NCBI RefSeq assembly: GCF_040581485.1 | Contig: NC_090130.1 | Coordinates: forward strand, 7,068,001-7,132,000 | Length of the DNA: 64,000 bases | DNA from: Linepithema humile | Lineage: Eukaryota > Arthropoda > Insecta > Hymenoptera > Formicidae | Direction: 5' to 3' | Shown here: positions 36,810 through 48,692 of the stretch, in pieces | Layout: every line of letters begins with the position of its first letter | Position numbering within the stretch: the first letter of the stretch is position 1 | The notes under the pieces: model-generated | Database searches by the model: none | Seen by the model: only the letters and a program-made list of their open reading frames with translations | Told to the model about the DNA's origin: nothing | Made by a program: the position numbers and the translations under genes

Positions 36810-39800
36810 TATATATCGGTGTGTGCGAGTTGGATGAACGTATAAATGATCGCGTCGGCAAATTCGCGGCTGGTGAATTGTTCAAGACGAAATAGCAAAT
36901 CATTCTGGTAAAGAACCGAGCGAGTGGTACGACCGAGAGGAAAAAAGTTAACTACAAAATAATGGAGGGACTGGAGACCGCATAGAGGAGTTAGAACGGT
37001 GAGAGGAAAGGAAGCACTTCCGGCGGATACACGTCATTTTTGTCACAATCGCGATGACATCAAGGGCGTTATAAGGAACCGTTCACGAGGGTACGGACTT
37101 CATCTTTATTGCGTATCGATAATGATCTGTAACCGTCGACTAACTCGCGCTGAGCCGAGTCGGACGCGTTTCAATGTCGGAGGAGATTGCCGCAGGAAAC
37201 TTAACTGCAAATTGTAGATTATTAGTGTGGCATTCATTAATATGAATTTTTTTTTTTTTATTTCAGTAATAATAACGTTGGAAAATTATTTTACGAATTA
37301 ATATAATCTTTTAATATAAATTTTTTAATGGAGAATTTTTTTAATAATAAAATAAAGAACGATAGTCGTGTTGCGTGTTAGAACTATTGCACATTATTCA
37401 GTTATTTTCAAAGAAAGCATATTACAATTTTTTTATAACATTTTTATTTGATTATTTGATTATTAAGAGTCGATGGAATAATTTGCAGACTCAACTTACA
37501 GCGCTTTAAATTTTTCTTCCTTCTGATGTGGTATTTCTTTGAAGCCAATTGTCGGTATTTTACAAACTTTTTCTTGATATTCCATCAATTGGCGAAAAAG
37601 GTGAAAACTCTCGCGAATTTTACGCGTGCAAGGTTCGAGATGCGTGCGAATGCGAAACGCATGTTCGTACATAAATCATTCGAGTTCGCGTATAACACAG
37701 TAGCTGGTGCAATTGTTATGCTAACCACTTGCCAGTATCTGCTCTTATATAGCCTATGTTTCCTGCTCGACCACCTGTTACCCTCTCGAACCTCGACCCC
37801 GCCTTCGTAACATTCAGCTCGTTCATCCTGGTTTGGCACATACGTAACAATCCTTAACATAGCTGTTTGCTGTTCTCCATGCTTTTTTTTTCTATTTCCG
37901 CTTTGTATCTTTGATGGATTACGTTCTATCTGAAAGATCGTAACGTACCGGAAATGAGCGCAGAAATATTCGTAGCAGTTTAACGAATGATAATTAATTT
38001 CGTCTTAATTAAGCAATAGTTTTTTAGCAGTATACAATAAATAAAATTTGCAAAAAGTTCGAAATTAAAAATTATTCTCAGATATCTATCACTTGTTGAT
38101 TTAAGATACGTAATGAAAAACGCAACCGCGAGAGTGTTGAAATATTTACTAATTATATGTACATCGTTACATATTTAATCACCGGCATTACTCGATTCAC
38201 ACCTTGCCCTTTGCCACAGTCGAATATACTTACAATATTATTTCCCACCATTATGTCCAGATAAGAATAATGGACCGTGTCAGGGAATTTCCTTGATAAC
38301 TATCTTAATAACGATCCATTCTTTCAGCAAAGCGCGAGTTAGCGGGGACGAAAATATACAACTCCCACGGGATTTATAAGAAACGATATTATCGATATCA
38401 TGAATGCTATCAGATCGTTACTCAACGAAATATAAGACGCGGTTCGCTCTAGTCGTCTGAATTATACATTATAACGCGCGTCCGGGCATGAACAATAATG
38501 ACTCGTGGCCTGCGCTTCGCCTTCGGTTAGCTCCACTTTCTTCAAGCAGCCGGTGGAACTCTGCTCACCCTTGCTCAGGAAACTATGACTATAAAAGCAG
38601 CTCGCGAGATACGCCGTCGAGATCACCGCGGAAACAAATGACGGCGGTGAGCCTTTTAATTGCCGCACCTGCTTCTCTCTCTATGCAATCCTTCGCGAAA
38701 ACCAGTGGGTGATAATTTTTCTTCTACAGCTGGTCGATTCTCCTTTCGACCGCGTCATCCGCGTCTATCCGAAATACTTCGGTGATAAACGATGACTCAC
38801 GCTCTGTTGCGCTCCTAATATTTCAGTGTGTCATTTCGCACCACACACTTACGTTACGTAAAGATACATACATAAGGCGTGATAAGGTGTGTGCATTGAA
38901 AATGTAACAAAGATCGAATACATATGAAAGTAATACAATATACTATAAAAATAAAAACAATTGTAGTACTTTATGAATTATTATATAGTTATTTTCTTCA
39001 AGGAACTTTACTTTTAACTTAATCTTTGTGTTACTGAAAGCATCTTATTTTACGTTATTGATGCAGAATGCAGAAACATTCTTAGAAATATTATCGTCTT
39101 TTATAAAAATAAATAAAATCAAAAGGCACAAAGTATACAAGTGTCGATGGGATATTTCCAACATTCCATTAGCGTGGAAACCGGTGTAAATCGAATCACG
39201 CGTGTGGAACGTTTTGATGTATTATTCTTCGAGTCCTCCGTTTCACTTACACGTGTGCAGCTTTCCTTCCCAGGTGCATCGAACCACGAAGCAGCAAGGA
39301 GGGGTGTCACGAAGACGTCCGCAACTAGCACGAAGAGTAATCATCGGGCAGATATTTATTTTCTATTATTTCGTGGGAATCGAGCAGCGTGCTTCTTTGT
39401 TCTGGATTTAGAGTTCGGTTAGTCTCCAGACGATGGGGGGATTCTTCCGCCGTGCGTTTCCATCAAAATAAGTGGAAAATACTTGTGATTTCTTCATTTT
39501 CGATAGGCTCATAACAAGTCTAGATTACAAATCTTTTTCCGAGAAAAAAAAAATATATTTATTATGCATATAGATGATATCTGCACACGGTAAAATCAAG
39601 AATAAAATAATGCTCCTTGGCAATTAAAAGCGTAAAATTGAGATTGTGATTTTAATATTGCATTTATTCAACCTTAATATATTATTTTAATTCGTGCATA
39701 TAAAGTAAGAACTCTATTAAAATTATTAATTTTCGCTGAGATGGCAATGCCGTAAACTTATATCTCTGACTCAGCTTCGGATAATCCTGGGAAGATTTAG

Positions 39801-39901
39801 AAATGCGTGCGATTCGTTGCGTGGCGCGTTAGACATTGCGTGATGCGCGGCTGATTGGTTCTATGGGAATCCGACAGCATCGACGAGGCCCGTTTATTAA
39901 C

Positions 39902-40162
39902 CTACTTAGATACCTGATTGTCGGTCGAATCGAAACGCAGATGGAGATATTCTCCCTGCGCTATTGCCACTTTGGATTCGTTAGTGGATAGCGTGGAGCG
40001 GAAGATTGCTTCCTTGATGCTCGCACGTATCAGAAAGGCGATACTGGAGTACAGATCGGGTAATTTGCCGAGGGAGATATCGTGTGCTCTATGCGTGCCA
40101 GGTGTGATGAGAAATAAATTGATTATTCTTTTCGTGATTTGATAAATTGATTCGTCTCGCAT
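39902..40162 (-). CDS. possible small ORF, unrecognised
   Basis: A minus-strand ATG at 40162 opens about 86 codons to a stop at 39902. The peptide begins MRDESIYQITKRIINLFLI and has balanced composition, unlike the Arg-rich artefacts elsewhere. The opposite strand is open over nearly the same interval (39918-40142), so the signal may simply be absence of stops. I recognise no domain and see no splice partner. Confidence 0.12.
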   Translation of the reverse strand: MRDESIYQITKRIINLFLITPGTHRAHDISLGKLPDLYSSIAFLIRASIKEAIFRSTLSTNESKVAIAQGEYLHLRFDSTDNQVSK

Positions 40163-43100
40163 ACTAGTCAATAACGCGCCCCGATTCTTATGTTAGTATT
40201 TCGATATTTATTTTTGATTTAAAGCGTCCGTCACGACATTAATATTGTTGCTCTACGCTATACACACAAAGCATGAGCCGCCTACACTAGTTTCGCAACA
40301 TAAATCACGTACTGCTCATGGATCGATGCGCGTTTCTACGAAATTACACCGAGAAGCCCGTAATTCTGACGCAAGCACACGCGGCCAAGTAGAATTCACA
40401 ATGGGCGTAGATCGAGAACGTCGCTATTAAGGATAATAGAATATGCAACGAATCATTTTCCCACAGGTAGGGATCGCGGCGACGCTTCCACCTTTCATAA
40501 ACCGAATTTTACAACTTACGCTATCTAATATAGTTTCCTGACTGGCGTTTCGGCGTTGTTTTTCGCAATTGCTGATAATATGTAATCTTGCGTATATCTT
40601 CGTAAAATTTCGGGTATAACTCTTTTCTAAACAAACTCTTTAAGAATTGCTCGGAGGTATTTATATTAGGTACTGAAAGCTGGTGCACGATACCAGCTTG
40701 CCGTCACGAATGGCCGCACGACAGCAAAGTGTTGATAGCAGTATGTCAGCCGATAAGTGCCGGTATTTTTCGCGAAAGTTATACCTATTTTGTTTTGCTA
40801 GCGTGTCAAAAGTCAGATTAAACTTGTATTTTAAGTAATAAAATACCAATCGGAATAGATAGCAATTTAAGTAGGTTAAAAAAAAAGGCTAATTTAATAA
40901 AATAAAAAGAAGCCACAAAATAAAACGGAAAAGCAACGTAATATTCATGTTGGAAATAATTATCTCTTTATTAGCTGGAGCATCGCGATATCATTTTGAG
41001 AAAGTAAATGAGTTATAAAACTCGCCATGGTGTAGTCGCCTTTCTTCTCACCGCACTAAGATGCTTGGATTCCTTAAGTCCGAGTGCGATATTTGCAGCC
41101 GACCGCAGCTACCAGACACAGGACACGGATTTAATTACTTTTCGTGCGGCGGGTGAGGCATCGACGGTCCTGTTCATTCGGTGGCACGTGGATCGCGTTG
41201 CGGGAGCGAGGGGTGCAACTATGCATGCGCCGCGGCTTTTAAATAAACGGCTGTCTTCCCCTTTGACTTTACGATAATGGGTTTGTTTGCATTCCAATTT
41301 CAAGAAGTTTAACGACGTCCTCCGAAGCGTGCGGCCCCTCTTTCGCCAAACTTGGTACCGAAGATTCGTGAATCGGGCCCCCCTCGTCTATTTCCCCACG
41401 GAAGCTTGTGGACGATCAGAAAGCCGTAATAATCTGAAACGACAGTATAGAGATTTATTAAACTTGGCGAATAAAAAGTACGCATATTTCTTGAAGAATC
41501 ACTTCGTTTCGCATCAACGAAGATTGTGTTATCACTTTGACGGAAAATCTCGTGTGCAGTTAATGATATATAAAAGCAGCAGTAAAATAACATTTAATGG
41601 AATTATGATAAACCTATATTGAAATGTTAATATTAAATTTATATTAAAGTCTCGTGCAAAAGAAAATAACATTGCCATAAAAAGTATATGACTATACTGC
41701 AAAAATGAGAAATATGTGTGAATACATCCGAGGCTGTACACGCGCGTACGCGTATTTCTCTATTAAAACGCGAGAGCATTCAAAGCCGTCTTATCATTTC
41801 ATACCAACCGTATTTTGCACAAAGTGATACTATTGCGCATCGCATTAATAACTTTATTAACGAGAGCACAACATAAGAACACGCTCGCTCATTACAAAAA
41901 TGTATAAACGCGATGAGAATTCAGCGAAGGGCTACTACATCGCGGTATAAGTTCTCAAATGTAATAAGGTAACAATACCTGGTTGGTTTTTGCGGAATTG
42001 ATGTACCGGGAGAAAAAGTTACAGACGTGGGAAATTCCCGCGAAACTCGACAAGGCACATTCGCACAACACATTCGCCAATCCCAAATTGGAGTGCGGAA
42101 AGTACCGGCGAGAGAGCGTATGGAACATGCCAGTAGCCGCGCGCTTCTATCGTAAACCCTCATTATCGTCATAATTATTATGCAAAGAATATAATGCGAA
42201 GCGGCAGCCTGCCAGAATGCTCTCGAGATCGGCCGTCCGACAGACTAATTTCAATGCGCGCGAATAAATTGCGGGAATAATTTTATAAAATAACTGAAAT
42301 AAGGGAAAGCGCGAACAGCTTATTCGTGATTCGAGAAGTATGAGTGCTTTGTGTATATAATGGATATATTGCAATATTTAGGAGTACGTCATTACGTTTA
42401 CATTATCGATATATTTTTATGGATACGCCCTGATGACTCCGGAATCGATTTCTCCGTAATGTATATTTCAGGGAGAAGCTCAGCCTTCGAGTCTTAAGAA
42501 TAATATTGGCCGTTCTTTTTCACGACGGAACATCCATAACACGATAACGATTGAACAGAGACGCGCCACGGTCCTTTGTACACGCTTCTTGCTTTGTTGT
42601 AAAGGAAAACGGAGTTCAGGAAGACGTGTACAGACTGATCGATCGTAGACTATAGAGCCGCGGGGAGAGGGGATTGGTATAGCTGCACCGCTCGGAAGAA
42701 TCGCTCGGAAACGCGAGATATATTGACCGGACGCCGCTATCACGGAATCCGTGCATTAATAACGCAGCCGGTCTTTAACCCGTAAACTTTGAAACTCGGA
42801 CGGGGGTGCGATTAAGAGGCTTCCATAGGGCCGTTTCGTGCTGGCCACCCTCGCCCCGCGCGACCCGCGGGCGGACTGATCGGCGAAGGGAGTTATGGAT
42901 GCCGTGGATCGAAGACTTCGCGTGAGACGACGGAAGAACGATCGTTTTGACGATTGCGATCGTTTTGCGTTGCACGAAGTCGCAAAGCCGACGAGACAAT
43001 TAGAACGGTTTATAATATTGAAGATGGTATCGACGAGACGATAATTGCGGGGTAACAAATGAATGGCGCAGCGACGTAAAATTGGAGTCGGCGAAACGCA

Positions 43101-43574
43101 GGATACGGAAGTGCAGGAGGGACATTTCGTATCGCTTAACTTCTGCGAAATAAGTAAAACTTGCGCAAAAGTATAGAGTATGATTAATCAATTTGTGCCC
43201 GGTGGAGCTCGTAGATAATAATCAAAGAAGTTTTATTTTACGCTCTATATCTGACATAAAATAAAAGGAATATCCACGTTGGAATGTTTAGTGCAAATGT
43301 CGCAATCGATTTTTATTGTCTGTCAGATATATCTCGATTTCTCTTCTCACAACTATGGGAATTCGAAGAATCAACATTTCTGAGTACGGCGGAAACAATT
43401 GCTTCATTGCATCGCACTTCTGGATATACAATACTCGATGCACGCAGCACACGATCAGATGTCGAGAGCGATAGCGCATTACGTTGAGCAACATTATTAT
43501 TAAGTACGGCTCGTGAGTGGTAGCAATGATAGCGAGGGACTCGAGGGGGTCGAAACAGTTTGGCTCTTATAAAG

Positions 43575-43820
43575 ATGTCAAACTGTAGCCAACGAAAGTT
43601 TCGTAATATATCGCGGCCATTACAGGAAGAAACCTTCGTAGGTTCCGACGACTACGGACGACTTATAAGGCCCATTCTAGAACTTTGTTTATCAAATAAA
43701 TATCCAGATTCCGCGACTGCTTGTTACTTATTCGCTCGTCGGATCTACACGGTCGAATCAAGTAAGCCTGAGATAATATATATTTTAGAAAAAATAATAC
43801 AATTTGATATTTTATCATAA
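43575..43820 (+). CDS. possible small ORF, unrecognised
   Basis: From ATG at 43575 an 81-codon frame starts MSNCSQRKFRNISRPLQE. Its central part includes IRPILELCLSNKYPDSATAC, and it ends in an AT-rich tail. Composition is ordinary for a protein. TATAAAG just upstream (43567-43573) is too close to the ATG to be its own TATA box. No family is recognised and no splice-linked partner is visible. Confidence 0.13.
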   Translation: MSNCSQRKFRNISRPLQEETFVGSDDYGRLIRPILELCLSNKYPDSATACYLFARRIYTVESSKPEIIYILEKIIQFDILS

Positions 43821-44093
43821 AAATAAGCACGTCAATATTATATATTCACGACGAGTTATATTTTTTTCATTTTCTATAATCAAAATTCTGCGCTTGAAAG
43901 AGAGTCTCTAGCTATTATACTAATGTATAATGTATTAAAGCAGCCGTGCAATTACTTTTCTTTTTCAATTGTCGTATTCTTTCGATGCATTCGTCTTGGG
44001 AGATATTCAGCGAAGAATAGATTAGAATCGTCAACCAATTACTCGTCGCGTGTCTAGAGGCGACTATCATCTACCATAGTCATCAGGAGCGCA

Positions 44094-44126
44094 TAAAAGA
44101 CCTTTCGACTGCTCTTCGTTGTCACT
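44094..44126 (+). promoter_or_regulatory. weak TATA plus initiator arrangement
   Basis: ATAAAAG at 44094-44100 lies 30 bp upstream of the A in TCACT (44122-44126), a near match to the arthropod TCAGT initiator, and AGTCG at 44149-44153 is close to a downstream promoter element position. No recognisable gene follows. This is a spacing match only. Confidence 0.15.
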
Positions 44127-44557
44127 ATCGTACCTCTGGAGTGCGCGTAGTCGTTCGGTGTGGGTAATATTCAATTTCAGGCATCTCTCTACGCGGCTGG
44201 TGCAATTTGCCTGGCTGGCCGCGGAAGAGGGAAAAACACGAGCAAGAAGAAGGCGCTAGGCGAAGCGAGCCGAGCTGTTCTCAAGAGCATCGTACGCGAT
44301 TTCTTTCCGCCACGTCGTCGTCTTCGCCTCCGGCTATCCTCCTTCTCCACCTCCATCACCTCTTCCCCCTACACGTCTCTTCATACCTCGCCGGCAATTC
44401 GAAGAGAATTTTACTGCCGCGCCTTTCGTGCCCGCGTAAACTGCAATAATTGCAGGCGATAGCGCACGCGGCTCGCGCCAGCGAGTCGTTACGCGAAAAC
44501 GGCGTTAGAAAGGACGCGAGAAGATGCAACGGGTCTCGGTTGCATATCTCTGCTAGG

Positions 44558-44579
44558 GCCCGTGCACGCGTGCACGGGC
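44558..44579. repeat. 22-bp perfect GC-rich palindrome
   Basis: The half-site GCCCGTGCACG at 44558-44568 is followed directly by its exact reverse complement to 44579, without a spacer. It contains two GTGCAC sites and a central ACGCGT site. Confidence 0.85.
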
Positions 44580-44644
44580 AGGGAAACAATGCAACACAAG
44601 TCGCTCCGGGCGTCGTCGACGACGTCGGTTTGGATGTGAAATAA

Positions 44645-44668
44645 GTGTGCGCGCGCGCGCGCGCGTGT
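44645..44668. repeat. (CG)n tract bounded by GTGT, Z-DNA type
   Basis: Twenty-four bases of strict purine-pyrimidine alternation, GTGT then (GC)n then GTGT. It is the longest such tract in the window and lies 65 bp from the 22-bp palindrome. Confidence 0.85.
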
Positions 44669-44931
44669 TTTATTGCCGCGTAAAAACCCGGCAGCGTCGA
44701 CGTAATGCAATGGGGCGGCCTGTAACGCGATGGTCATCGATGCAAATGCACCGGGCGCGGATGCATGTGCGCGCATAGGAGAGAACGCGCCTCGATGCCA
44801 GATGCGTTAGCTAGCGCGAGCGCAACGGCCTGTCAATTATTGAAATGAGCTAATTATCGTTTTCTCGGCTGGCCCGACTCGAACCGCGGCGAACAGCTGC
44901 ATCTTGCACACCTTTTTGAGATCCGCGAAGG

Positions 44932-44939
<8 letters not shown>

Positions 44940-44959
<20 letters not shown>
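44940..44959. repeat. (GA)n microsatellite
   Basis: Ten GA units, continuing into AAAGAGAAAG-type purine sequence. Confidence 0.9.
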
Positions 44960-44964
<5 letters not shown>

Positions 44965-45867
44965 AAAGAATGTATGGAGAGAGACGCGAGACACTCCGGT
45001 GCGTAAGACGCTCTCTGAACGTCTACGTGCAGCGCGTGCTACACGTCTCGTGTTATTATCCGGTAGCATGCACCGGGTGTTCGACGCGAGTTTGGCACGC
45101 TGACGCGGCTGTATTCGGGATTTTCTGAGATTAATGACGGGCGCGCGGCTTTCGTCGCGCGACGACGTGATCGGTAAAAGTCGAAAGTAATTAATTTTTT
45201 GCAACGTAGTCTTTGTAACGATCGGAACGCGCGTGATTTGCAGCTCGCGGCTCGATTGAGCGTTACCGATAACATCATTGATTTATAGCGCGATCTGATA
45301 CCCGATAATATCAGCAGATGCCGAATTTCTGATGAAGGGGCGTGAATAATTATCTTCTCTTGTTTGTTGAACTTTCTTAATTCCGCCATGAAACATTGTG
45401 TCGTTCTCAACACCGGACGCACCGGTGTTGTTGAGGAGAAAGAAAACGTGAAATAAGTTGCGTATATGTGGCGAGTGTGTGGTAATCCGAATATATTTCA
45501 CCGTCACGCGACGCAGAATTTTCCATCGTAAAGGCAAGTAATCTGGCTTTTTCGACCAGATGATCCAAACGAGGTGAGACGCCGTAAGAGGAAAGGGATT
45601 GAAATCGTTCGACTAATGGAAGAAGAGCGAGAGAGGAGAATTGGGCGACACAGGGAGTACGAGCGAGTGAAAGGGGGAGGGCGGGGCGGAGAAAAGGAAA
45701 CAGGAGTTGGTGGAAGAACCTTATTTCGCTCGTTCATCCGCGGGAGTGCAGATTCTTAATAGAATACTCGATGAATGTATTTCTCTTACGAGACTAAGAC
45801 CGGTTAGTACGAAGGGCCCGAGGCTGGCGGAGGAAGAGACAGCGAGGGGTGGTTACGACGACGAGGT

Positions 45868-45883
45868 GGGTGGGGAGGGTGGG
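45868..45883 (+). other. short-loop G-quadruplex motif
   Basis: Four G runs (45868-45870, 45872-45875, 45877-45879, 45881-45883) are separated by single-base loops T, A, T. Single-nucleotide loops generally give the most stable parallel quadruplexes. It lies within a purine-rich + strand segment. Confidence 0.8.
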
Positions 45884-47046
45884 TAGGTCTCAACGCGATA
45901 ATAAATCTGTGCTTAGCTCTGCGACAATGGGCCGGATGGAGGAAACGGAAAGAAGGGTTTAAGCTGCGTCCTACTTACGCCGCGAGGATACTCTCAAATG
46001 GATCGCGCCCGAAGAGCGGATTAATCCGCCAGGAAAACGGATTCCGCGAACATTCGGCGAACGAGGAGTACAGTCGGGTTTGATTCCCGCGCTCATACTT
46101 CGCAGGCTGTGATATCTTCGCGAGAAATCGACGAAATGGCCCCCCATTCTCGTCTTGGTGACAATAGTACTAGTTCACGGAGGAAAATCGGAGAGAATTA
46201 AGCTCTCAAAAAGTCTGCTGATGAGAGATATAAAAGAAAAGAAAACTCACACTGTCTTACACCTTTGCACATTCACGATTACTTTACACAATTCGTCTAA
46301 CGATAAATTTTCTAAAATTGCAAAAAAAATTCGTTTTTAAATATAATACAAAAAAGTTAAAACATTTACAGAAAGAAAAGAATAGAAATATCGCAAAAGT
46401 TTCGTACGGTTTTGCATTTTTCTTTTCTGCTGCTCCAGGTTTATGACGAAGCTTTCCGCTCGTGTTCGCGAATCCCGAGTTCAAGCAGAGCTTGACAGCC
46501 GAGAGTATCACCGCGTGCATCCAGAAAATGTCGTCGGTGCGGTGTCACCCTCCTTGAGTCGTGCTCACCTGAGCAGAGGGGATCACCTGCATTATACCAA
46601 CAGATAAGACAAGAACACGTAGAATGCAGGCGACTGTTGGCCGTCCTTGGCTAGGTCGAGCGTGTGGCCTCGAGAGTATGCGGCATTGATTGAGCTGCAT
46701 CTGTGCCCTTGAATCTCGACTTTTCTTTAATGCCATTAAATCCCTCGTCTAAGAGGCTAAACATTTCCACAACAAGGCGCATACCACGCTCGATCCGGGA
46801 TCGGTAGTGCATTTTTTTTAGATCAGTCGGTATCCTTTGAGAACTTACTTGTTTCGTTTCGTGCAATTAGTTGATTAATATTGATTTAAAAAATAGACAA
46901 GTGTTGAGTCAATTATGGTGATATAAAAGTGATGCAAAATAATTTTTTTAACAATGTAATTTTCAAAATCTTACGTTTGTTCGTTCAAGTTAATCGCATA
47001 AATCATCAATTGCGGCGTGGCAATCTACAAATTTGCGACCAATCGT

Positions 47047-47214
47047 ATGTATATGGTTAAGGTTTCAAAGGGTACCAGGGAAGCCTATCTTGTTACCGGT
47101 CGGAACCGGTCGATGAGGTACGACAGGTATGTCCGAGAAATGCCGTCAGCCGGCCAGCTGATCCTGGGAACAACGCCCCGCGACGATTTCTTGCTGGAAT
47201 TAGGGCCTCCTTGA
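47047..47214 (+). CDS. possible short ORF in a complex-sequence island, unrecognised
   Basis: From ATG at 47047 a 55-codon frame reads MYMVKVSKGTREAYLVTG at its start and ends LLELGPP before a TGA. Composition is protein-like and the surrounding island (47000-47340) stands out from AT-rich flanks. It could be a single exon, a decayed gene fragment or conserved regulatory sequence. No family is recognised, and I do not see a clear acceptor in front of it. Confidence 0.12.
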   Translation: MYMVKVSKGTREAYLVTGRNRSMRYDRYVREMPSAGQLILGTTPRDDFLLELGPP

Positions 47215-47780
47215 TTTAAGGCCGACCGACGCGTTTCTCACACCGGTCACTATTCGCAAGGGCAGCGGACCCGATCCTTCGGTTTGGTCAAACTACTTGA
47301 GACCTGCATTTATATTAACGTCTCGATAGATATTGCCGTGACAAGCAAAACGAAAGGGTCGAGGAATGTAGAAGGTCGATATAGACAAAAATTAAATACC
47401 TATATAATTCATAGATTACATGACATTATTTTTTTTTTTGTTAAATGAATTATGTGAAAAGTAACTTTTTGAAATATTCTACTTGTATTTAAAAAAAATG
47501 TATATGTATAATATTACTGTTTACTAACCATTGCAACTATATAAATAAAGTTTTATGCACAATAATAATCATGACAAAATTTCCCAAGCGTCATTATTTT
47601 AATGGCCAAATAATTGACAGCACAGTTCTGCGTGTATTGGTGAACTGCTATTACATTGTATAGCCGGGCGATACCATACGCCTTTTGAGAGGCGATCCAC
47701 CGAGCGGTTCCCAAGATCGTGTGTCGATTGGTCGGGATTGTTTGCGAAATTCCTTCGATAGTATTCGATGAATCTATTGA

Positions 47781-47817
47781 GGCATGTCGCCCGCGAGTCC
47801 GAAGGACTCGGTATGCC
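47781..47817 (+). other. two-part hairpin
   Basis: CGAGTCC (47794-47800) and GGACTCG (47804-47810) pair perfectly over a GAA loop. Outer GGCAT (47781-47785) and ATGCC (47813-47817) pair across an asymmetric internal loop. Confidence 0.5.
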
Positions 47818-48427
47818 GCTGTCGGTCGTTAGGCGGGTCGCCTTTGCTATTAAGAACCCGCGGATAAAACCGTCTCGGAATCCCCCAGACGAACCATCAC
47901 TTAGACGTCCGGCGCAGTTCTCTCTTTAATTGTTTACGCAATAATTAAGTAAACTTAAGTGCGCAGTTTCTTAGATAGAATAAAAGTAAACAAGAAATAC
48001 GACCGATTCTTGCAGCTCAAAAATATAAAGTCAACTATCATTTTATACAATCGAGATTAATGAATTCATCAAAAGTTTTGACAATAATTATTATTGTATA
48101 ATATAAACAAAGTACCGTAAGTGTGTACATATGAAAGAATTAGCTAATAGTTTTCTTAAAGAAATGATTTTTGCCAGAATCTCAAAATGAATGCAAGTTA
48201 CGGTATGATTAAGCCTCTATATTTATATGTCGCAGAAAATATATAGAAAATTGCGCCTTAACTGATTTTAGATAATAATGAGAATGCGATGGCAGTCTTG
48301 ACTATTACTTCTGGGCGAGCCCGAACAAAAGGGCCAATTTTCGTTTGCAACTTTACCGCGAGGCAAAACGCCATTTGCAGGTAATTACAATAGCGGCGAG
48401 CTTATTCCTTGATAGGAGGCACGCACA

Positions 48428-48443
48428 CCCCCCCCCTCCCCCC
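48428..48443 (-). repeat. C9-T-C6 tract
   Basis: Fifteen C interrupted by one T; the minus strand is G-rich and could fold as a G-quadruplex. It closely resembles the tract at 23318-23333. Confidence 0.7.
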
Positions 48444-48676
48444 ATTTCTTGGTCACGTGGGACGCGGGTGGTAAATCGGGTGGGTGGATGGGTGTGGGCT
48501 TCAACGTTCAAACAAATAGGAAGTTTGTTCGCTGGGAGTACAATAGATGGAAACCGAATGATATGTCTAACTAAATACGTTACCGTACGCGTATCAAAGG
48601 GAGAACCGAACCTTTATGATGGTTTCTGGCTGGTTTGCGTCTCCGCAGTCTGCCACTCGCCTCTCTGTGGTCACGT

Positions 48677-48692
48677 GTGTATACGTATACAC
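48677..48692. repeat. 16-bp perfect palindrome
   Basis: GTGTATACGTATACAC is exactly self-complementary, with no spacer. Confidence 0.8.

Larger units (their letters stand above)
36331..39420. other. non-coding block containing a MITE
   Basis: Mostly AT-rich (36540-36800, 37220-37520, 37980-38180, 38890-39120), with GC-richer islands at 36800-37200, 38440-38830 and 39130-39420. TATAAAAG at 38590-38597 is another isolated TATA-like sequence. The inverted-repeat element at 36493-36809 is listed separately. No gene recognised. Confidence 0.6.
39421..44100. other. non-coding block
   Basis: AT-rich at 39530-39760, 40840-40980, 41570-41700 and 43790-43960, with more complex sequence elsewhere. Two short frames with ordinary composition are listed separately at low confidence. 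At 42405-42424 the sequence resembles one end of the 36493-36809 element but has no partner. I see no known gene. Confidence 0.55.
44101..46870. other. non-coding block, CpG-rich with structure-forming motifs
   Basis: CpG-rich at 44200-44830 and 44960-45270, purine-rich at 45570-45720 and 45810-45890. It holds a long palindrome, a (CG)n tract, a GA microsatellite and a G-quadruplex motif, listed separately. Overlapping Arg-rich frames are not annotated. The island 46420-46800 has complex sequence but only frames of 60-80 codons that match nothing I know. Confidence 0.6.

Noticed and set aside
38705..38790. Good acceptor-like tract (TTTTTCTTCTACAG) followed by about 22 codons starting LVDSPFDRVIRVYPKYFGDK
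   Set aside because: Too short to support a terminal exon without a visible partner exon or transcript. Upstream frames do not join it with a credible intron.
42405..42424. Sequence like the right end of the 36493-36809 element (reverse reading CAGGGCGTATCCATAAAA)
   Set aside because: There is no matching left end within several hundred bases and no TA directly after the end, so it may be a relic or coincidence.
46079..46096. CGGG-TTTGATT-CCCG, resembling a tRNA T-arm
   Set aside because: The upstream sequence does not form D or anticodon arms or an acceptor stem, and no A-box is present.
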